This document shows positions 12,955-25,295 of a stretch of DNA of 64,000 nt, piece by piece. The position numbers were made by a program, and so were the translations under genes. The stretch comes from Crocodylus rhombifer (lineage: Eukaryota > Chordata > Crocodylia > Crocodylidae): positions 372,001 through 436,000 of the forward strand of contig JAVSML010024430.1 in assembly GCA_038503035.1 (NCBI GenBank), given 5' to 3'. The notes beneath the pieces are model-generated. The model was not told where the DNA came from. It worked only from the letters and a program-made list of their open reading frames with translations, and did not search any database. The stretch's first letter is position 1, and each line of letters opens with the position of its first letter.

Positions 12955-13510
12955 ACACCCAGATTTTAAGACCACACTTTAAGAAATATGTAGACAAATT
13001 AGAGAAAGTTGACAGACCAGCAGAAGCATAAATAATACCTTTGGTGCTCTCGGCAGAGATGCCTCGACAGCAGGGTGGAAGGTTATGCTGAGTCCTGGAG
13101 AGTTTTACCCAGCCTCCAGAGACTCAAGGACTCCAGCTGTATTGCCATGGCATTGGCTCCCTGCACATGTACAATGGTGGCAAGTGACAGTGGTGGTGAT
13201 GTAGGCTCCCCAGAAGTCCCCCTTGTGGTAGTCCACAGGGCTGGTGCCTAGTTACACTACTGCAGGACAGCAACAAGAATAATAGATAAGCTTATGAGAA
13301 AAGGCTTTTTGTTGTGCTTTTATTCTAGAAAAGACAAGATCAAGGGAGGAAACGGTAACAGTCTTCCTGTATGTAAAAAATGATTATGAAGAGAACAGTG
13401 ATCCATTGATCTCTATGGCCACAAGGAGTTGGATAAAAGGAAACTGGTTTAAGTTTTAGGTGGAAGGGGGAGGATTCAGGTTAAATCCTCCTGAAGTTAG
13501 GAAAAAATGC
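12955..13510 (+). mobile_element. CR1 C-terminal and 3' pieces, interrupted
   Basis: The part 12955-13060 reads like CR1 'cacactttaaaaa..gtggacaaattagagagagt'. After a gap, 13265-13510 reads like the following ORF2 part with 'agacaagatcaaggg' and 'ttcaggttaaat'. Together with 10430-11130 they suggest one old CR1 split by later insertions. Confidence 0.5.
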
Positions 13511-14007
13511 CCGAACAATACAGGTTTGTTGAGATACTCACTGGACCAACTGTGTAGTTGGAAGAGGTGTTAGACAAGCTTTTGGACATAAAGGCCGCAT
13601 CCAGATGAGCGCAGACATGTGGTATGTGGTGCTGCAGACCTGTCTGTGACACCACATACCACCCATGCAGGCATTCCCCACACTGCTACTTTCCAGCGCA
13701 GGGGGGTTCTTTGACCTTGGCAGATCCCAGGGGCAAAAAAAAAAAAAAAAATGCCAAAAGAAAGAAGGGCAGCACACATGGTGGCAGCACATAATGCTCA
13801 AAACCGGAGCCTGGCCAGCCAAAGCTCCAGATGCGCTTGGGATAGCAGCAGTTTGAACCAGGACACAGCAGTCCCAGGCTGGCAGCAGGCCCATGGGTGT
13901 TGGCTTGGAAATGGCATTTAAAGGCCTGGGGATTTTTGGAATTGGCTTATAGGTATAGATATATGCACTATAAGGGTTCAAGATGAACTGCAGTGGTTAA
14001 TTCATTT

Positions 14008-14930
14008 GTAAGAGCCTGCACTACACACACAGTTCCATATAGCCCAGGAAGCAGACAGGCCGTCTAGCACAACAAGGCCAAAAGATAGACACACCCTAAG
14101 AACTGAAGGTGGCATGCCATATCACAAGATCACAGCCTTCAAGGCAGACAGACTATCTAACACAACAAGAACACAAAGCCTGGGAACCAAGGAATGCAGC
14201 ATACTGCCCATAACATGAGATAAGTGACACCAGCTACAAGGCCGCAGAGCAGCAGCAGGGCTGTGTCCTGGTTCTGGGGGAACAGACTGAATTAGGAGAA
14301 GGCACGGAAGGCTACATGGACGTGTGACCACAGAGAAACAACCAACCAGAGATAGTCACGGATAAAGAGTCATCAGGAGTCATCAAGGGGGAAAGGAGAA
14401 CACAAAAGCAGAGACTTGAGAGTAACAAAGGGTCCCTCCCGTCCCACATCCCACTTTGCTGTCCTTCCTCCTCTTCCTTTGTCTCGTCCCTCCCTGTTCC
14501 ACTTCCTCCTCCTCCCTGAGCAGGGTCCCGATCCCCCCAAAAGCGGCCCCTGAGGCCACCATAGACAGAGGGCACACACCAGCAGCCCATCTCATCCACC
14601 CCACTGGAGGGGGTGGTGGGCCTCAGCATCCCACCTCCAGACTGCTGACATCTGACAGCTAAGAGTGAAGACTGCATCCTGACCAGATGTCCGTTGACTC
14701 TGATTACAGCCCTAGGATTGGTAGATATAGAACTGCTTGATTGTTTGTATTGCTGGGTTTTTTTTGTTATCACTTTACATCAATAAACTTGCCTATTATC
14801 AAATGGAAAGGTCATGGTCAGTCTGAGGGTTGTGCTTGCCTGGAACAAAGGTATAGCGGCTGGGTCCAAAACCAGTGCCAACAATGGGGTTAGTCCCAGG
14901 CTCCCGCAGGGCTGGCTGGGGCACAAAGGT
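14008..14930 (+). repeat. Possible solo LTR
   Basis: The stretch starts with TG, contains AATAAA at about 14782 in a setting typical of LTR R regions, and then runs into GC-richer sequence. Near the start, 'cagacaggccgtctagcaca' and 'cagacagactatctaacaca' are two copies of one unit. There is no coding sequence, partner LTR or clear target duplication, so the call is weak. Confidence 0.35.
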
Positions 14931-14999
14931 GCTAAGTGCAGGACTAGGTAGCAGGCAGCCCCTGCACTTTAGCACCCTTGTGCCCCAGACAGCCCCTGT

Positions 15000-17900
15000 C
15001 ACTGTCTACACATGCATTTTGGTTGACTTAAGTACTCTATCATAAGATAGTACTGTCCCCGACAATACTAACAGAGGAGTTAATTTACTGCACCTTAATA
15101 CCAGCGCATGTATAGATGCTGACACTTTATTGTGGAGCTAATTAGTCAACTCCATAGTAAAGCACATCTGTAGATGCACCCAAAGTGCTTTTCCTGAGAT
15201 CTAAGGATAATTAAGCACTAGAGCAGGCTACCTGGGGAGTTTATGGACTTTTTTCATTGCAGCTTATTACAAAGAAATTAAAAACTTGTGACAGGTCTAT
15301 CATTTCACAGTATTTACACACATAGACTTACATTTAGTTAACCCAATTTAAATACTCATGTCCTTTTCCTCAGTTTATATGAACACACTGCACCTGGCCA
15401 TAACGTGTCTCATTATTCCTTTGTGACAGGGAAACAAAAAGCACTGCTCCTATTATTTATAACCTTTTAGTCAGCACTGAGAAGTGATGGGGCTGAAACA
15501 CATGGGAAGGAAAAAGCTTTGTTTAATTTTAATTAACTTCATTTCTTTCAACTCTAAGTAAATGCTGGATCCACAGTGACCAGCTAATTAAATTACAAAA
15601 ACTGCTTATGTCACCCTAGAGAAGCCAGGACTGTGCTATGCAGCTCCTAACACACTCTTTCTATGAAGTTCTGTTGCACTTTCTATTCAAACCTTAGCAA
15701 ACACTCCAGTATTTGAAGGGTGATATACCAACATTAAAAGGTGCTTTCCTAGTACAGAAGTAGACATAAATAGAGAAGCCTGGTAGTGTTTCCCTTGAAG
15801 ATGCTTCAGGTCTTTACATGCTTTGGGTGGGAACATTTCATCTTTCAGCTATCATACGCTTTCCATGGAACTATGGCTGTGTGTATAGTACACATACATA
15901 AACAGATCAAAAAGGGGCTAATCCAGAACCAGCATGATAATGGTGCAAATCAGAGCCATTTGGCCATACTCATCCATTTGGCCATACTCATCCATGGTGA
16001 AAGCCTGCCCAAATTAATGGGGACGAGCAGGAAAGGATTTGGGGCCCAATAACTCAAGAAACCAAAGAACCTCTTTTTACTCTGCTACATCTTCCCCCCA
16101 AGTTATCACATAAATTATTCTAGAATTGCTTCCAGCCCAGTACTGTGTTTTACAACATCATGGCATCACACTGTTGAAAAATGATGATCTTTTAAATGAA
16201 CACAATGAAACCGACAGGTGTGGAGTATGCATTTGCAAAGTTTTATATAAAAGATAACGTAAATCACAATCAAAGGACCAAATTCATTGCTGACTCACAG
16301 ACTTAAGTCAATACAGGTTGTATGGGGTATGCATTAGTAGCAGAATTTGATTCAAAACATATATCCAAACACAGAAAATAAACTTAGTGAAATGCATTGC
16401 TGTAATTCATTCCACTAGACTCATCTTTGGAGATTTAAAGTCAGTCCAAATGTCATGCAGTTCACTGGCAAAATGAGTTATATAAGGCTCTTCATAGCCA
16501 TCATTTATATGCCTCATAAAAGCACTGCACCAGTGAGCTGGTTTGTCAGTGTGTTCAAGAGCCTGGAATAACAGATGTACTGCAGGTCAGGACTCAGATA
16601 TGCTGGCTGAACCCTGTGGAGAAGCTTGCTGGTCCAGACAATACCGGACTACTCCTGCTGTTAGTCTCATATCCGTCTGGCCAGGTGGCCTATAATATAC
16701 AGTAATCCCCTAAGTAACTGACTCATGCATTGCCAGCTTCACTCTCGAGAGACTTGGTGCCAATATCTTCCAAATCCGCCTCCTCCCTCTTTTCAAGAGC
16801 TATCAAATCCTCACAATAAAAAGGGGAGGTTAAATCTTCCTTTCATGTCGGATTTGAATTGTCCCCTATAAACAACTCAAAGCACTCAATGTCTAAGGCA
16901 TATCGTCTCTAGGTAGACTTCAGTTTTGAATCGCACTATATTCAGTTTTCCCTCCATGTTTCCTTTCTTTCCTTTCTAAACATCTTTTATCTAGACAACA
17001 GACACATTGCCACCTCTACTTCCCTTTATATTAGAGCCCATAAACTCCACTTCCCAGTTGTTCGTCAATGTTTTCCCATCTGCAGACATATTTTTCCCTC
17101 TCTCTCACTATCCAGACTTTTTACATAAGCCATCACTCTTCCTTCAGTAAACTAACTCTAATGGCCTCCTCATAACACATTAAATATGAGCCATTCAGTA
17201 GACTGCCTGGCTCATACAGGATGGACTTCTCAATATAATTTGCTGTGCTCTACCCTCCAAACTACACTCTTAAATCATGAAATTGGGATCTTAACAAATA
17301 AATCAGAATGCACAAGTAAGATGTCAGAAATGTGGTCTCCTAAAGGTCTCCTGCCTGACCCTTTGCTACTTTCAACCAACACATGGCCATTCAGGAAACA
17401 TTCAGCCAAAACTTGTTTTATTCACAAATTCTATGATGTTCAATTTTGGATTGTGCATGCAGAAGATTTTTAAACCACCCCCACCTTTGACGTCATTGGT
17501 CATGCACAAACTATAAATGCTAAAATATGACATTGTGACTGTATTGTAGAACAGGATACAAGTGCACTTCCCTGTGTATTTCAATATCCTCCTATTGACA
17601 GAAGATAGGACTGTGCTAGGACTGAAAACCAGGAAATGATTTTTGATTTCATTAAGGTAACTGACGAAAGCATTTCCTTCTAATGGAGGGGCAACAGATG
17701 GCCTGTTAAAGTTACAATTTCACTTTTAACCAGGTTGTCACCAAAAAATGCTCTGCATGGCAACAAAAATAATATTGATACAAGCTCAACATACGATTAA
17801 AATATCGTCTATAGTGCACAGCATAAATAACTGCATAATTGTACCAGAAAAGGATATCATGACATTTTCCAGGGTTTCTCTTGAAATGGTTTTAAAATAA

Positions 17901-18177
17901 AAGCGTTTCAATGGATTGAAGGAACACAACATAAAGCATGGGCTGCCAACCCATGTCCTCCCCAGTTAGGTACATAGGTCTGCTGGATGTAAACAACGAA
18001 GCAGTTTTCTGCACTTGAAGTCTACTCCAAACCTCTTGGTAGTCTATGAAGATACTACTTTTACTTAAAGAGATGCTAGACCAAAGCAGTCTAACAGTGA
18101 TTAAATGCAGTGGTTAGTACTATTATTAACTGGAATTCACTAGAATTCCAGATAAAGTTACCCCTTGGAAAACATGT
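15000..18177. other. No gene recognised
   Basis: Intergenic sequence. A short direct duplication of 'ccatttggccatactcat' lies near 15957-15993, and 15010-15185 has a MITE-like look ('tctacacatgcatttt' and 'ctgtagatgcaccc'). Confidence 0.5.
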
Positions 18178-18260
18178 ACAGTAAAAGCTCTGTTATCCAG
18201 CATCCCCTGGGAATGGGGGATGCTGGTTAATCAATTATTCCGGTTAATCAAAAGTGCACT
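18178..18260. mobile_element. pogo-like MITE end
   Basis: The sequence 'acagtaaaagctctgttatccagcatcc' with a nearby inverted 'gggatgctggttaat' resembles pogo/Tigger-type ends. Only one end is clear. Confidence 0.4.
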
Positions 18261-18379
18261 GTCTGGTGCACTCCCTGGTGTCAGTGTGCCAGGGGACAGG
18301 GAGGGGGGCCCTGCGCAGGCTGCATCACCCCGCGCAGGCTGCTTCGCCTGTTCACCGGGGCACCCTTGGGAAAGAACTG

Positions 18380-18905
18380 TTTACCAGTAATGGTCACAGT
18401 CTGGACACCCTAGTTGTGAAGTAGTTTTTCCTAATGTTGAGCCTAAAACGAGCCTGAAACCATCTTCCAGGAGTCTGTGACCATTACTCCTAGTTTTCCC
18501 CAAAGGTGCCCTGGTGAACAGTTGCTACCAAGCTGCTACCAAGTTCCCTCTCAGCCTTGTTTTTTTCAGGCTGAAGAGTCCCGGGTCCCTCAGCCTTTCC
18601 TCATATGGCTTGCCATGCAAGTCTCTGATCATACGAGTGGCCCTTCTCTGGACTCTCTCAAGCTTTACCACGTCCTTGTTAAGGTGCAGAGCCCAGAACT
18701 GGATGCAGTACTCCAGCTGTGATCTCACCAGTAGAGCCAAGTAGAGCAGGAGAATCACTTCTTTGCAATGGTTTTGCTGGAGATGTATCAATTGATGCAT
18801 GCCAGCGTATTGTTGGCTCCACTGGCTACAGCATTGCACCGCAGGCTCACGTTCATACTGTGGTCAATTATTACCCTCAGGTCTTGGTGACAATTGATGG
18901 GGGAT
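18380..18905 (-). mobile_element. CR1 LINE fragment
   Basis: The minus strand encodes LLYLALLVRSQLEYCIQFW and [24 protein letters not shown], the typical CR1 C-terminal region. The 3' tip is missing. Confidence 0.85.
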
Positions 18906-18924
18906 TTTCAGTCCTGCTGGCCTG

Positions 18925-19742
18925 GTAAGAGGCAGCAGCTGCACAAGCACATGACATGAGTTTTACCTGTGAGCAGCTAGGGGTGCAGAGCCCCAGAACC
19001 CCCCTGCACCAATCTTCGACAGCTGGCAGGTTTTGGGGCCGCAGCCAGGCCTGCAGTGGTTTCCCCCCACCTCTGCCCCAAGACAGACACAGTTGCACAA
19101 GCACCCATAATACAAGTTTTGTCTGCCTGTGGCCAGAGGTGCAGGGCCCCAGAACCCAGAACCCCTGCACTTATCTCCTTGACAGCTGGCAGGCTTTGTG
19201 GCCGCAGCAGGGGCTAGCAGGCCTGCAGTTTCGACCCTGTGGTGGCTTAACACATGCATGTTGCATGAGTTTTGCTTTCAGGATTTTGGGGTGCAGTTTC
19301 TCTGAACCCCCCACATCTATCTCCTTTAAACTTGGCAGGCTTTGTTGCCTCAGTAGGGACTATCATCCCTGCTATTTTGACTCCACTGTGGCATAACACA
19401 TACATGACATGAGTTTCTCTCTTAAGAATTCAGGGTGCAGTTTCTCTGAACCCCCTGAACCTATCTTCTTTAAACTTGGCATCATGCCCTCAGAAGGAGC
19501 TACCACTTCTGCAAGTTTCATCTAAATCTGGCCAGAAATGACAAAGTTATAGCCTGTTTTGACCTTCCCCATTATATCCTATGAGCGAAACATCGAAGCA
19601 GGGTTGAAATGGCAAAAATGTTTTGACGGAACAAAATGGAACAGCAGTTTCAACTCGAGACAAAAGTCGAAATGAAACACTGTTTTGTCGAAATATCAAA
19701 ACGCTGCTTGAAACGGAACGCTTCTATTTCGCACAGCCCTAA
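18925..19742. mobile_element. Nonautonomous element built of tandem units, right end cgcacagccct
   Basis: At least four degenerate units of about 130-170 bp carry 'ttggcaggctttgtggcc', 'cccctgcacc.atct' and 'tgacatgagttt'. The right end has a subterminal zone of cgaaac/gaaatg words and ends 'cgcacagccct'. The same units occur in 21300-22360. Confidence 0.6.
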
Positions 19743-20044
19743 TGCTTACCAAAATTAAAAATTGTGCCCCCATCCCCAAATGTTTCTGCTCATTTCCCCA
19801 GATGTTTTAGGAAACAGTTACAAACTGCTGTCTTTGAGCATTAAAATGGTGATGGAAAACAAGAAACCCTTATATCCTTGTTCATTCCCACACGAAGGAG
19901 TATTTTTACTGATTTGGGCAATTCTGGCCTAACATGCACACATAATGTTAGGAGATGGTTGTGGTAAATTTTGAAAGTGAAAACTAGAATCAACTTCAAA
20001 TTCAAAAGATTTCAGTGTATTGACTGCATCTGTGGGGCTGATTT

Positions 20045-21110
20045 AATAGATTTCACAGGTTTTTAGGGTCGAAAGGGACCTCAATAGATCAAGTCCAACC
20101 CTCTGCCCTGGGCAGGAAAGAGCGCTGGGGTCAGACAACCCCAGCCAGGTGTTTGTCCAGTCTCCTTAAAGACCTCCAAAGTAGGGGAGAGCACCACCTT
20201 ACTTGGAAGCTTATTCCAGATTCTGGTAACCCGTACCATAAAGAAGTTCTTCCTAACGTGTAGTCTAAATCTGCCCTCTGTCAGTTTGTGGCTGTTGTTC
20301 CTAGTTACTCCAAGGGGCGCCCTGACAAACAGAGTGAGTATCTCCTATTCCTTGCTGCCCACCCCTGACAAACTTGTAGATGGCCACTAGATCACCTCTC
20401 AGCCTTCTCTTATGGAATCTGAAGAGATACAGGTCCCTCAATCTCTCCTCCTAGGACCTTTCCTGCAGGCTCCTAATCATACAAGTGGCCCTCCTCTGGA
20501 CCCTCTCAAGGTTATCCACATCCCTCTTGAAGTGTGGCACCCAAAACTGGACGCAGTACTCCAGCTGTAACCTTACTGATGCTGCATAGAGGGGAAGTAT
20601 CACCTCCTTAGAGCTGTTTGTCATGCACCTGTTAATGCACGATAAAGTGCAATTAGCTCTATTCATCACTCTGTCACACTGTCGACTCATGTTCATCTTG
20701 GAGTCAACTATGACTCCAAGATCCCCCGCTGCTGCTGTGCTGCTTAGAAAGTCATCTCCCAATCTACAAGTGTGCTGGCGATGCCTCCTCCCCAGGTGCA
20801 GTACCTTGCACTCATCCCTGTTAAACTGCATCCCTGCTTTGTTCTCTGCATTTTTCCAGCCTGTCAAAAATCAGCCTGATTCTGTTCCATACCCTCCAGT
20901 GCACTTACTTTGCCCCATAATTTGGTGTCATCTGCAAACCTGGACAGTGTGCTCTCCATGCCCTCATCCAAGTCATTGATGAAGATACTGAACAGCACTG
21001 GTTCGAGGACCGAGCCTTGTAGGACTCCACTGCCCACATCTTTCCAGGTCGACACTGACCCATCCACCACCACTCTCTGATGCCAGAGACTAAGATTTTT
21101 AAAATTTTTT
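20045..21110 (-). mobile_element. CR1 LINE, 5' truncated
   Basis: The minus strand encodes the RT region HQRVVVDGSVSTWKDVGSG and RFADDTKLWGK (FADD box intact), then the C-terminal part [20 protein letters not shown]. The 3' end near 20050 reads 'agggtcgaaagggacctcaa' on the plus strand. Confidence 0.9.
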
Positions 21111-21159
21111 TGCACTGCCACGTAATGTCATTTTCCCCCCCAGCGTCAGGACTGCTAGA

Positions 21160-22505
21160 TATTAGAGCTATGCGAGGCTTCGGACAGAGTTCGGATCTGG
21201 AGAAGCTTCAGACACTTCAGGGTCCAAAGCAGAATGTCCAGATTAAAGCGATGCCTCGCTCGGCTTCCCGAAGCCGTTCAGAGCTTACACAGCACTTCGG
21301 AGCCGCCTCGGAGATCTGGCCATAGGGTATAAGTGGGGAAACAATAAAATATCTATAATTTTGTTGTTTTTTGTCTGATTTGAATGAAATTTTCAGGGAT
21401 GGTAGACTCTGCAGAGAGAATGAAGCCTGCCAAGTTTCAAGAAGATCGGTGCAGGGGTTTGTGGGAAATTGCACCCCAAATTCTTGAAAGCAAAACTCAT
21501 GTCACATTTAGGCGTTACAACACAGCGGGGTGAAAACTGCAGGCTGGTAGCTCTTACTGAGGCCACAAAGCCTGCCAAGTTTCAAAAAGATCGGTGCAGG
21601 GATTTGGGGGGAACTGCAACTCAAGCTGTGGACAAGCAAAACTTATGCCATGGGTGCTTGTGGGACTGACTGTGTCTGTCTTGGGGAGGGGAGACACTGC
21701 TGCAGGCCTGGCTGCTAAGCTGCTGTGTTACTAGTTACCAATCAATCAATCATGATTTACTCGGGGACCAGGGACTCGATACACTGAACCTAGCCACTAC
21801 ATAACAGCTTAACAACCATCGATGAGCACCTATAAAACCAGGCTAAGGAGAGGAAAGAACCAATACAGACAATCAACTGCCCCAAGACAGAGACAGAGAC
21901 AGTCTTGGCGTGAATTTTGTCTGTCAGCAGCTAGGGGTGCAGGGCCCCAGAACCCCCCTGCACCCATCTCCTCAACAGCTGGCAGGCGTTATGCTCACAG
22001 CAGGGGTCACCATCACTGCAGCTGTCACCCATAGCATGAGTTTTGTCCACAGTTTCAAGTGCAGTTCCCCCTAAACCCCTACACCGAACTTCTTGAAACT
22101 TGGCAGGCTTTGTGGTCTCAGTAAGAGCTACCAGCCCTGCAGTTCTGACCCCGCCCCCCTGTGTTGTAACATACAGCCATGACAGGAGTTTGGCTTTCAA
22201 GAATTTGGGGTACAGTTCCCCCCAAACCCCTGCACTGATCTTCTTGAAACTTGGCAGGTTTCATGCTCTCAGCAGAGGCTACCATCCCGGCAAGTTTCAT
22301 CCAAATCGGAAAAAAACCAACAAAGTTATACATATTTCACTGATTCCCCATTATACCCTATGGTCGAATCTTCAAGGCGGCTCTGAAGCTTCGGCCGGAT
22401 CGAGGCAGAAACCCGGTCCAGAGCTCTGGATCGGATCACAGCCATCCGAATTGGCCGGATCTGAAGCCAGATCGGATCGCTGCTGACTCGTGCAGGCCTA
22501 CTAGA
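21160..22505. mobile_element. Fold-back element with ~550-bp arms of tandem units
   Basis: The left arm (about 21160-21660) and right arm (about 21905-22505) are inverted copies. For example 'ctggccatagggtataagtg' near 21317 pairs with 'ataccctatggtcgaatc' near 22352. Each arm has a GC-rich end zone with cggatc and gcttcgg words, then about three units with 'ccaagtttcaa.aagatcggtgcaggg'. The middle 240 bp is unrelated. No protein is encoded. Confidence 0.7.
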
Positions 22506-22509
22506 CATC

Positions 22510-23500
22510 TCTCTCTTCTCTACAATGCTTGCAGCCGCCTTCATTGTTTTTCTTTCTTTCAACTCCTCAGTCATTCTTATCTAGTCCTCTACTTTTCCCA
22601 TGTTATCCTCCCCTTCTTTCTGTTGCACTTCATCTTTTCCTCCTACACTTCACAGTTTCTCAGTCTCACTGTACTGTTCTCATCATCTCCTCTTCAAATC
22701 AACCTGTTCATTTTGTCCTCTGGAAAAATTAAACCTTTGAACTCTTTCTGTTCCTCATTAATTAGGGCTCAAATCATCCTCATGTCTGTCTGTGCAAGGA
22801 CTTCCATAGCTCTCAGTGGGTTTTAGAGGGCACCCTAAGTTTTCCATACCTCCTCACAGTAAATAGTCTGGCAGAACACATTCACTTCTTTACTACACAA
22901 ACTTTATTTTCAGTGGGCTGGAGTTCATAGCAACAATAAGAAAACTAAAAGAGACAGAAAAGGAATCCTACAGGCAGAAAAGGAAGCAAAAAAGAGGAAG
23001 GGTATGACTATCTTTTTGCAAAGCCTATAGCTCTTGCATCTGTTTGAGTATACAAGTTATTTATAACAACAGTGTGATGTCAGGTCCACTTAACATATGC
23101 TCTGCTAGCTCAAAATTGATGGACATGCCATCTGGTACAACTGATGTGCACAATAATAATTTGGAAACCAAAGGCTGCTCTATTACCATTGTTAGTTGCT
23201 GTATGAAAGATTTTTGAGAAATTGTATAATACGGTAGAATAATTCTTGCCTCAGGTATGCCAGTTTCCCAAGCTCTCATCAGGCCCAACAAAGCAAATAT
23301 AATCTTATTATCATCTAAAACAAAAAACATTCAAAGCAGAGAACTACAAAGTAGTTTTTCAAAGGTCAGACTCTTCAGAAAGAAAAGTAACAGAGATCAT
23401 GTCAGAAATATTCCTGGTACCAAGACACTTTGCCTCAGATATAGAGGGAATCAGTTAAGTGAAAATAAAGTTGATCATGTTTTTCAGAAAAATCTGTCTT
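22510..23500. other. No gene recognised
   Basis: Pyrimidine-rich then AT-rich sequence between the fold-back element and the Gmr1-like element. Nothing specific is seen. Confidence 0.5.
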
Positions 23501-23508
23501 ACTTGACG

Positions 23509-24390
23509 TGACAGGAGTATCTCTACTGGAGGTTCTCTACTGGTGACTCCGTCCTCCTGTTATTGGCCAACCGCCTACTTACTCGCCTGCCATGCCTTGA
23601 TCTTAATTGATTCATTAATTGATGTAATTAGCAGGAGGCTGTCCATGTTATTTGCCCCGGTGCCAGGGGTTGCTATCTCCAGCTCCTTTTCCTCCCCTAC
23701 ACCACAGTCCACACCTCGCAGATGACACTGAGATGGTTTGATCTGGAGCCTTGTTGTGATTTGGCCCTTCCCTTGTCTCCCCTGGGCTTTCCACTGCCCT
23801 ATCTCGTTCCGTGCCTTTCTGGAGCTCTGCTGCCCCCTTGCTCTGAGGCTTCTCGTTGCCCCCTCGCTCCGGGGCTGGGGCCAGTGAACCCCAAAATGCT
23901 GTGCCCTCCCTGGCGCCGGGGTCCCCACATCACCAGGGATCTCCTATGAGGCCTCTTCCAACCCCTAATAGCCTCACCCGGGCCTCCGGACAAACAACGA
24001 ACACAAAACACAAAGCCGCTGGGCTATAACATAAAAACCTGAACCGTTCGGCCAAAACAACATTCAATTCCTACCGGGGGACGCTCCAACCTGTAGCAGC
24101 AGTCAGTGGCTGCTCGCGCAGTCAGGCTTTTCCCCTCTGTCTGCACTGGCTGAGCTCCTTCTGCCTTGGCCGCCAGCAGGGAACTGCCCTCCTGGCCTCA
24201 CGCTTGGGGTTTATATCTGCCAGGCCCTGCCCCTTCCTGCCAGCTGGCTCCCCAGTGGTTGTCCTAGTAACCAGCACCTGTGACTCTGGCTGCCCTGGTA
24301 ACTAGCAGCTGGGCTTCCCCCCCCACCACCACTAGGGGTCTCTCCCGAGCTGTTTCTGCTCTCAGGTGCAGGGCACCTGAGTGCTCTGCA
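23509..24390 (-). repeat. 3' LTR of the Gmr1-like element
   Basis: This LTR follows the polypurine tract directly. Its most divergent part relative to the 5' LTR is around 23645-23705, while 23715-24080 is almost identical between the two. Confidence 0.88.
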
Positions 24391-24410
24391 ACACACCTTC
24401 CCCCCTTTAA
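24391..24410 (-). promoter_or_regulatory. Polypurine tract of the Gmr1-like element
   Basis: The minus strand reads a G/A-rich run ending in GGTGTGT, directly before the TG that opens the 3' LTR. This is the normal place for plus-strand priming. Confidence 0.7.
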
Positions 24411-24839
24411 CTTGACTCACCGAGCCAAGTCTTCATTCTCACTAGGTGCACCATCCATCTGGGGCTCTCCTCTCAGCCATTTTTTCAGGCACCCAGCAAT
24501 TCAGGTACAGGAGGCGGAGGTTTTCAGGCGCCTCCTACTCGCCTTTTACCCAAGGCGCACCGTGTGGGATTTGCTGGGAGTTACCCATCACAGGTAGTCC
24601 CCCTCACTCTAGCCAACTTTGGTAGGGTGCCGCTTAGGCCTATCTTTTTTCTACGTTTTAAATGTTCAGGTGGATGGTTCTGGGAATGGTGCACCCTTCT
24701 CTGCCAGAGGCGGCAGGTGCATTACTGCAGTTGGGAGTCCTTCACCCTGTCACTGCTCTAGTCTTCTCCCTTACCTGGAATCTCCCTGCTTTTCCTGGCC
24801 CCACTTCTTCTTTGTATTGTCTCAAGAAGAAATCAACAT

Positions 24840-25295
24840 TTACATTTTGGGTTGCAAGGCGAGCTTTACCTCGAAACAATATGGTTGCAGACTAACAGCC
24901 CATTTCATCAGCCTTGCATTACTTGTCTTCATGCTCTGCAGCCAGCGCAGGGGCACGTGATCGGTGATCAAGGCGAACTGCCACCCTAACAAGTAATACC
25001 GTAGTGTTTCAATAGCCCACTTAATTGCCAGACACTCCTCCACTGTGGCGTAACTCTGTTCCGGTGGGTGTAGCTTCCTACTTATGTAGGCTATAGAGTG
25101 CTCTTCTTCTCCTTCTCTCTGTACCAATACGGCTCCAATACATACATCTGATGCATTGGTCTGCACCAGGAAAGATTTATTAAAATCCGGAGTATATAAG
25201 AGTGGTTGTCGGCATAGCGCATCCTTCAATGCTTGGAACGCCTTTTCTGCCTCCGGTGTCCATTCCACTTTGATTGGAGCCCCTGCTCTTAACAT
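24840..25295 (-). pseudogene. Gmr1-like RNase H domain
   Basis: The 151-codon frame joins the RT thumb (WTPEAEKAFQALKDAL) to RNase H. The first catalytic Asp position reads TNAS instead of TDAS. The Glu (YATVEECLAIKWA) and second Asp (ITDHVPLRWL) are kept. A frameshift near 24860 separates the end, NVNVDFFLRQYKEE. About 430 bp without a gene follow before the polypurine tract. Confidence 0.88.

Noticed and set aside
13538..13981. 147-codon minus-strand frame
   Set aside because: It includes a poly-Phe run from a poly-A tract and lacks domain similarity.
14312..14773. 153-codon minus-strand frame
   Set aside because: It lies in LTR-like repeat sequence and has no recognisable domain.
18956..19396. 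146-codon plus-strand frame with repeats
   Set aside because: The repeats are those of the tandem DNA units, which are shared in both orientations with a non-coding element.
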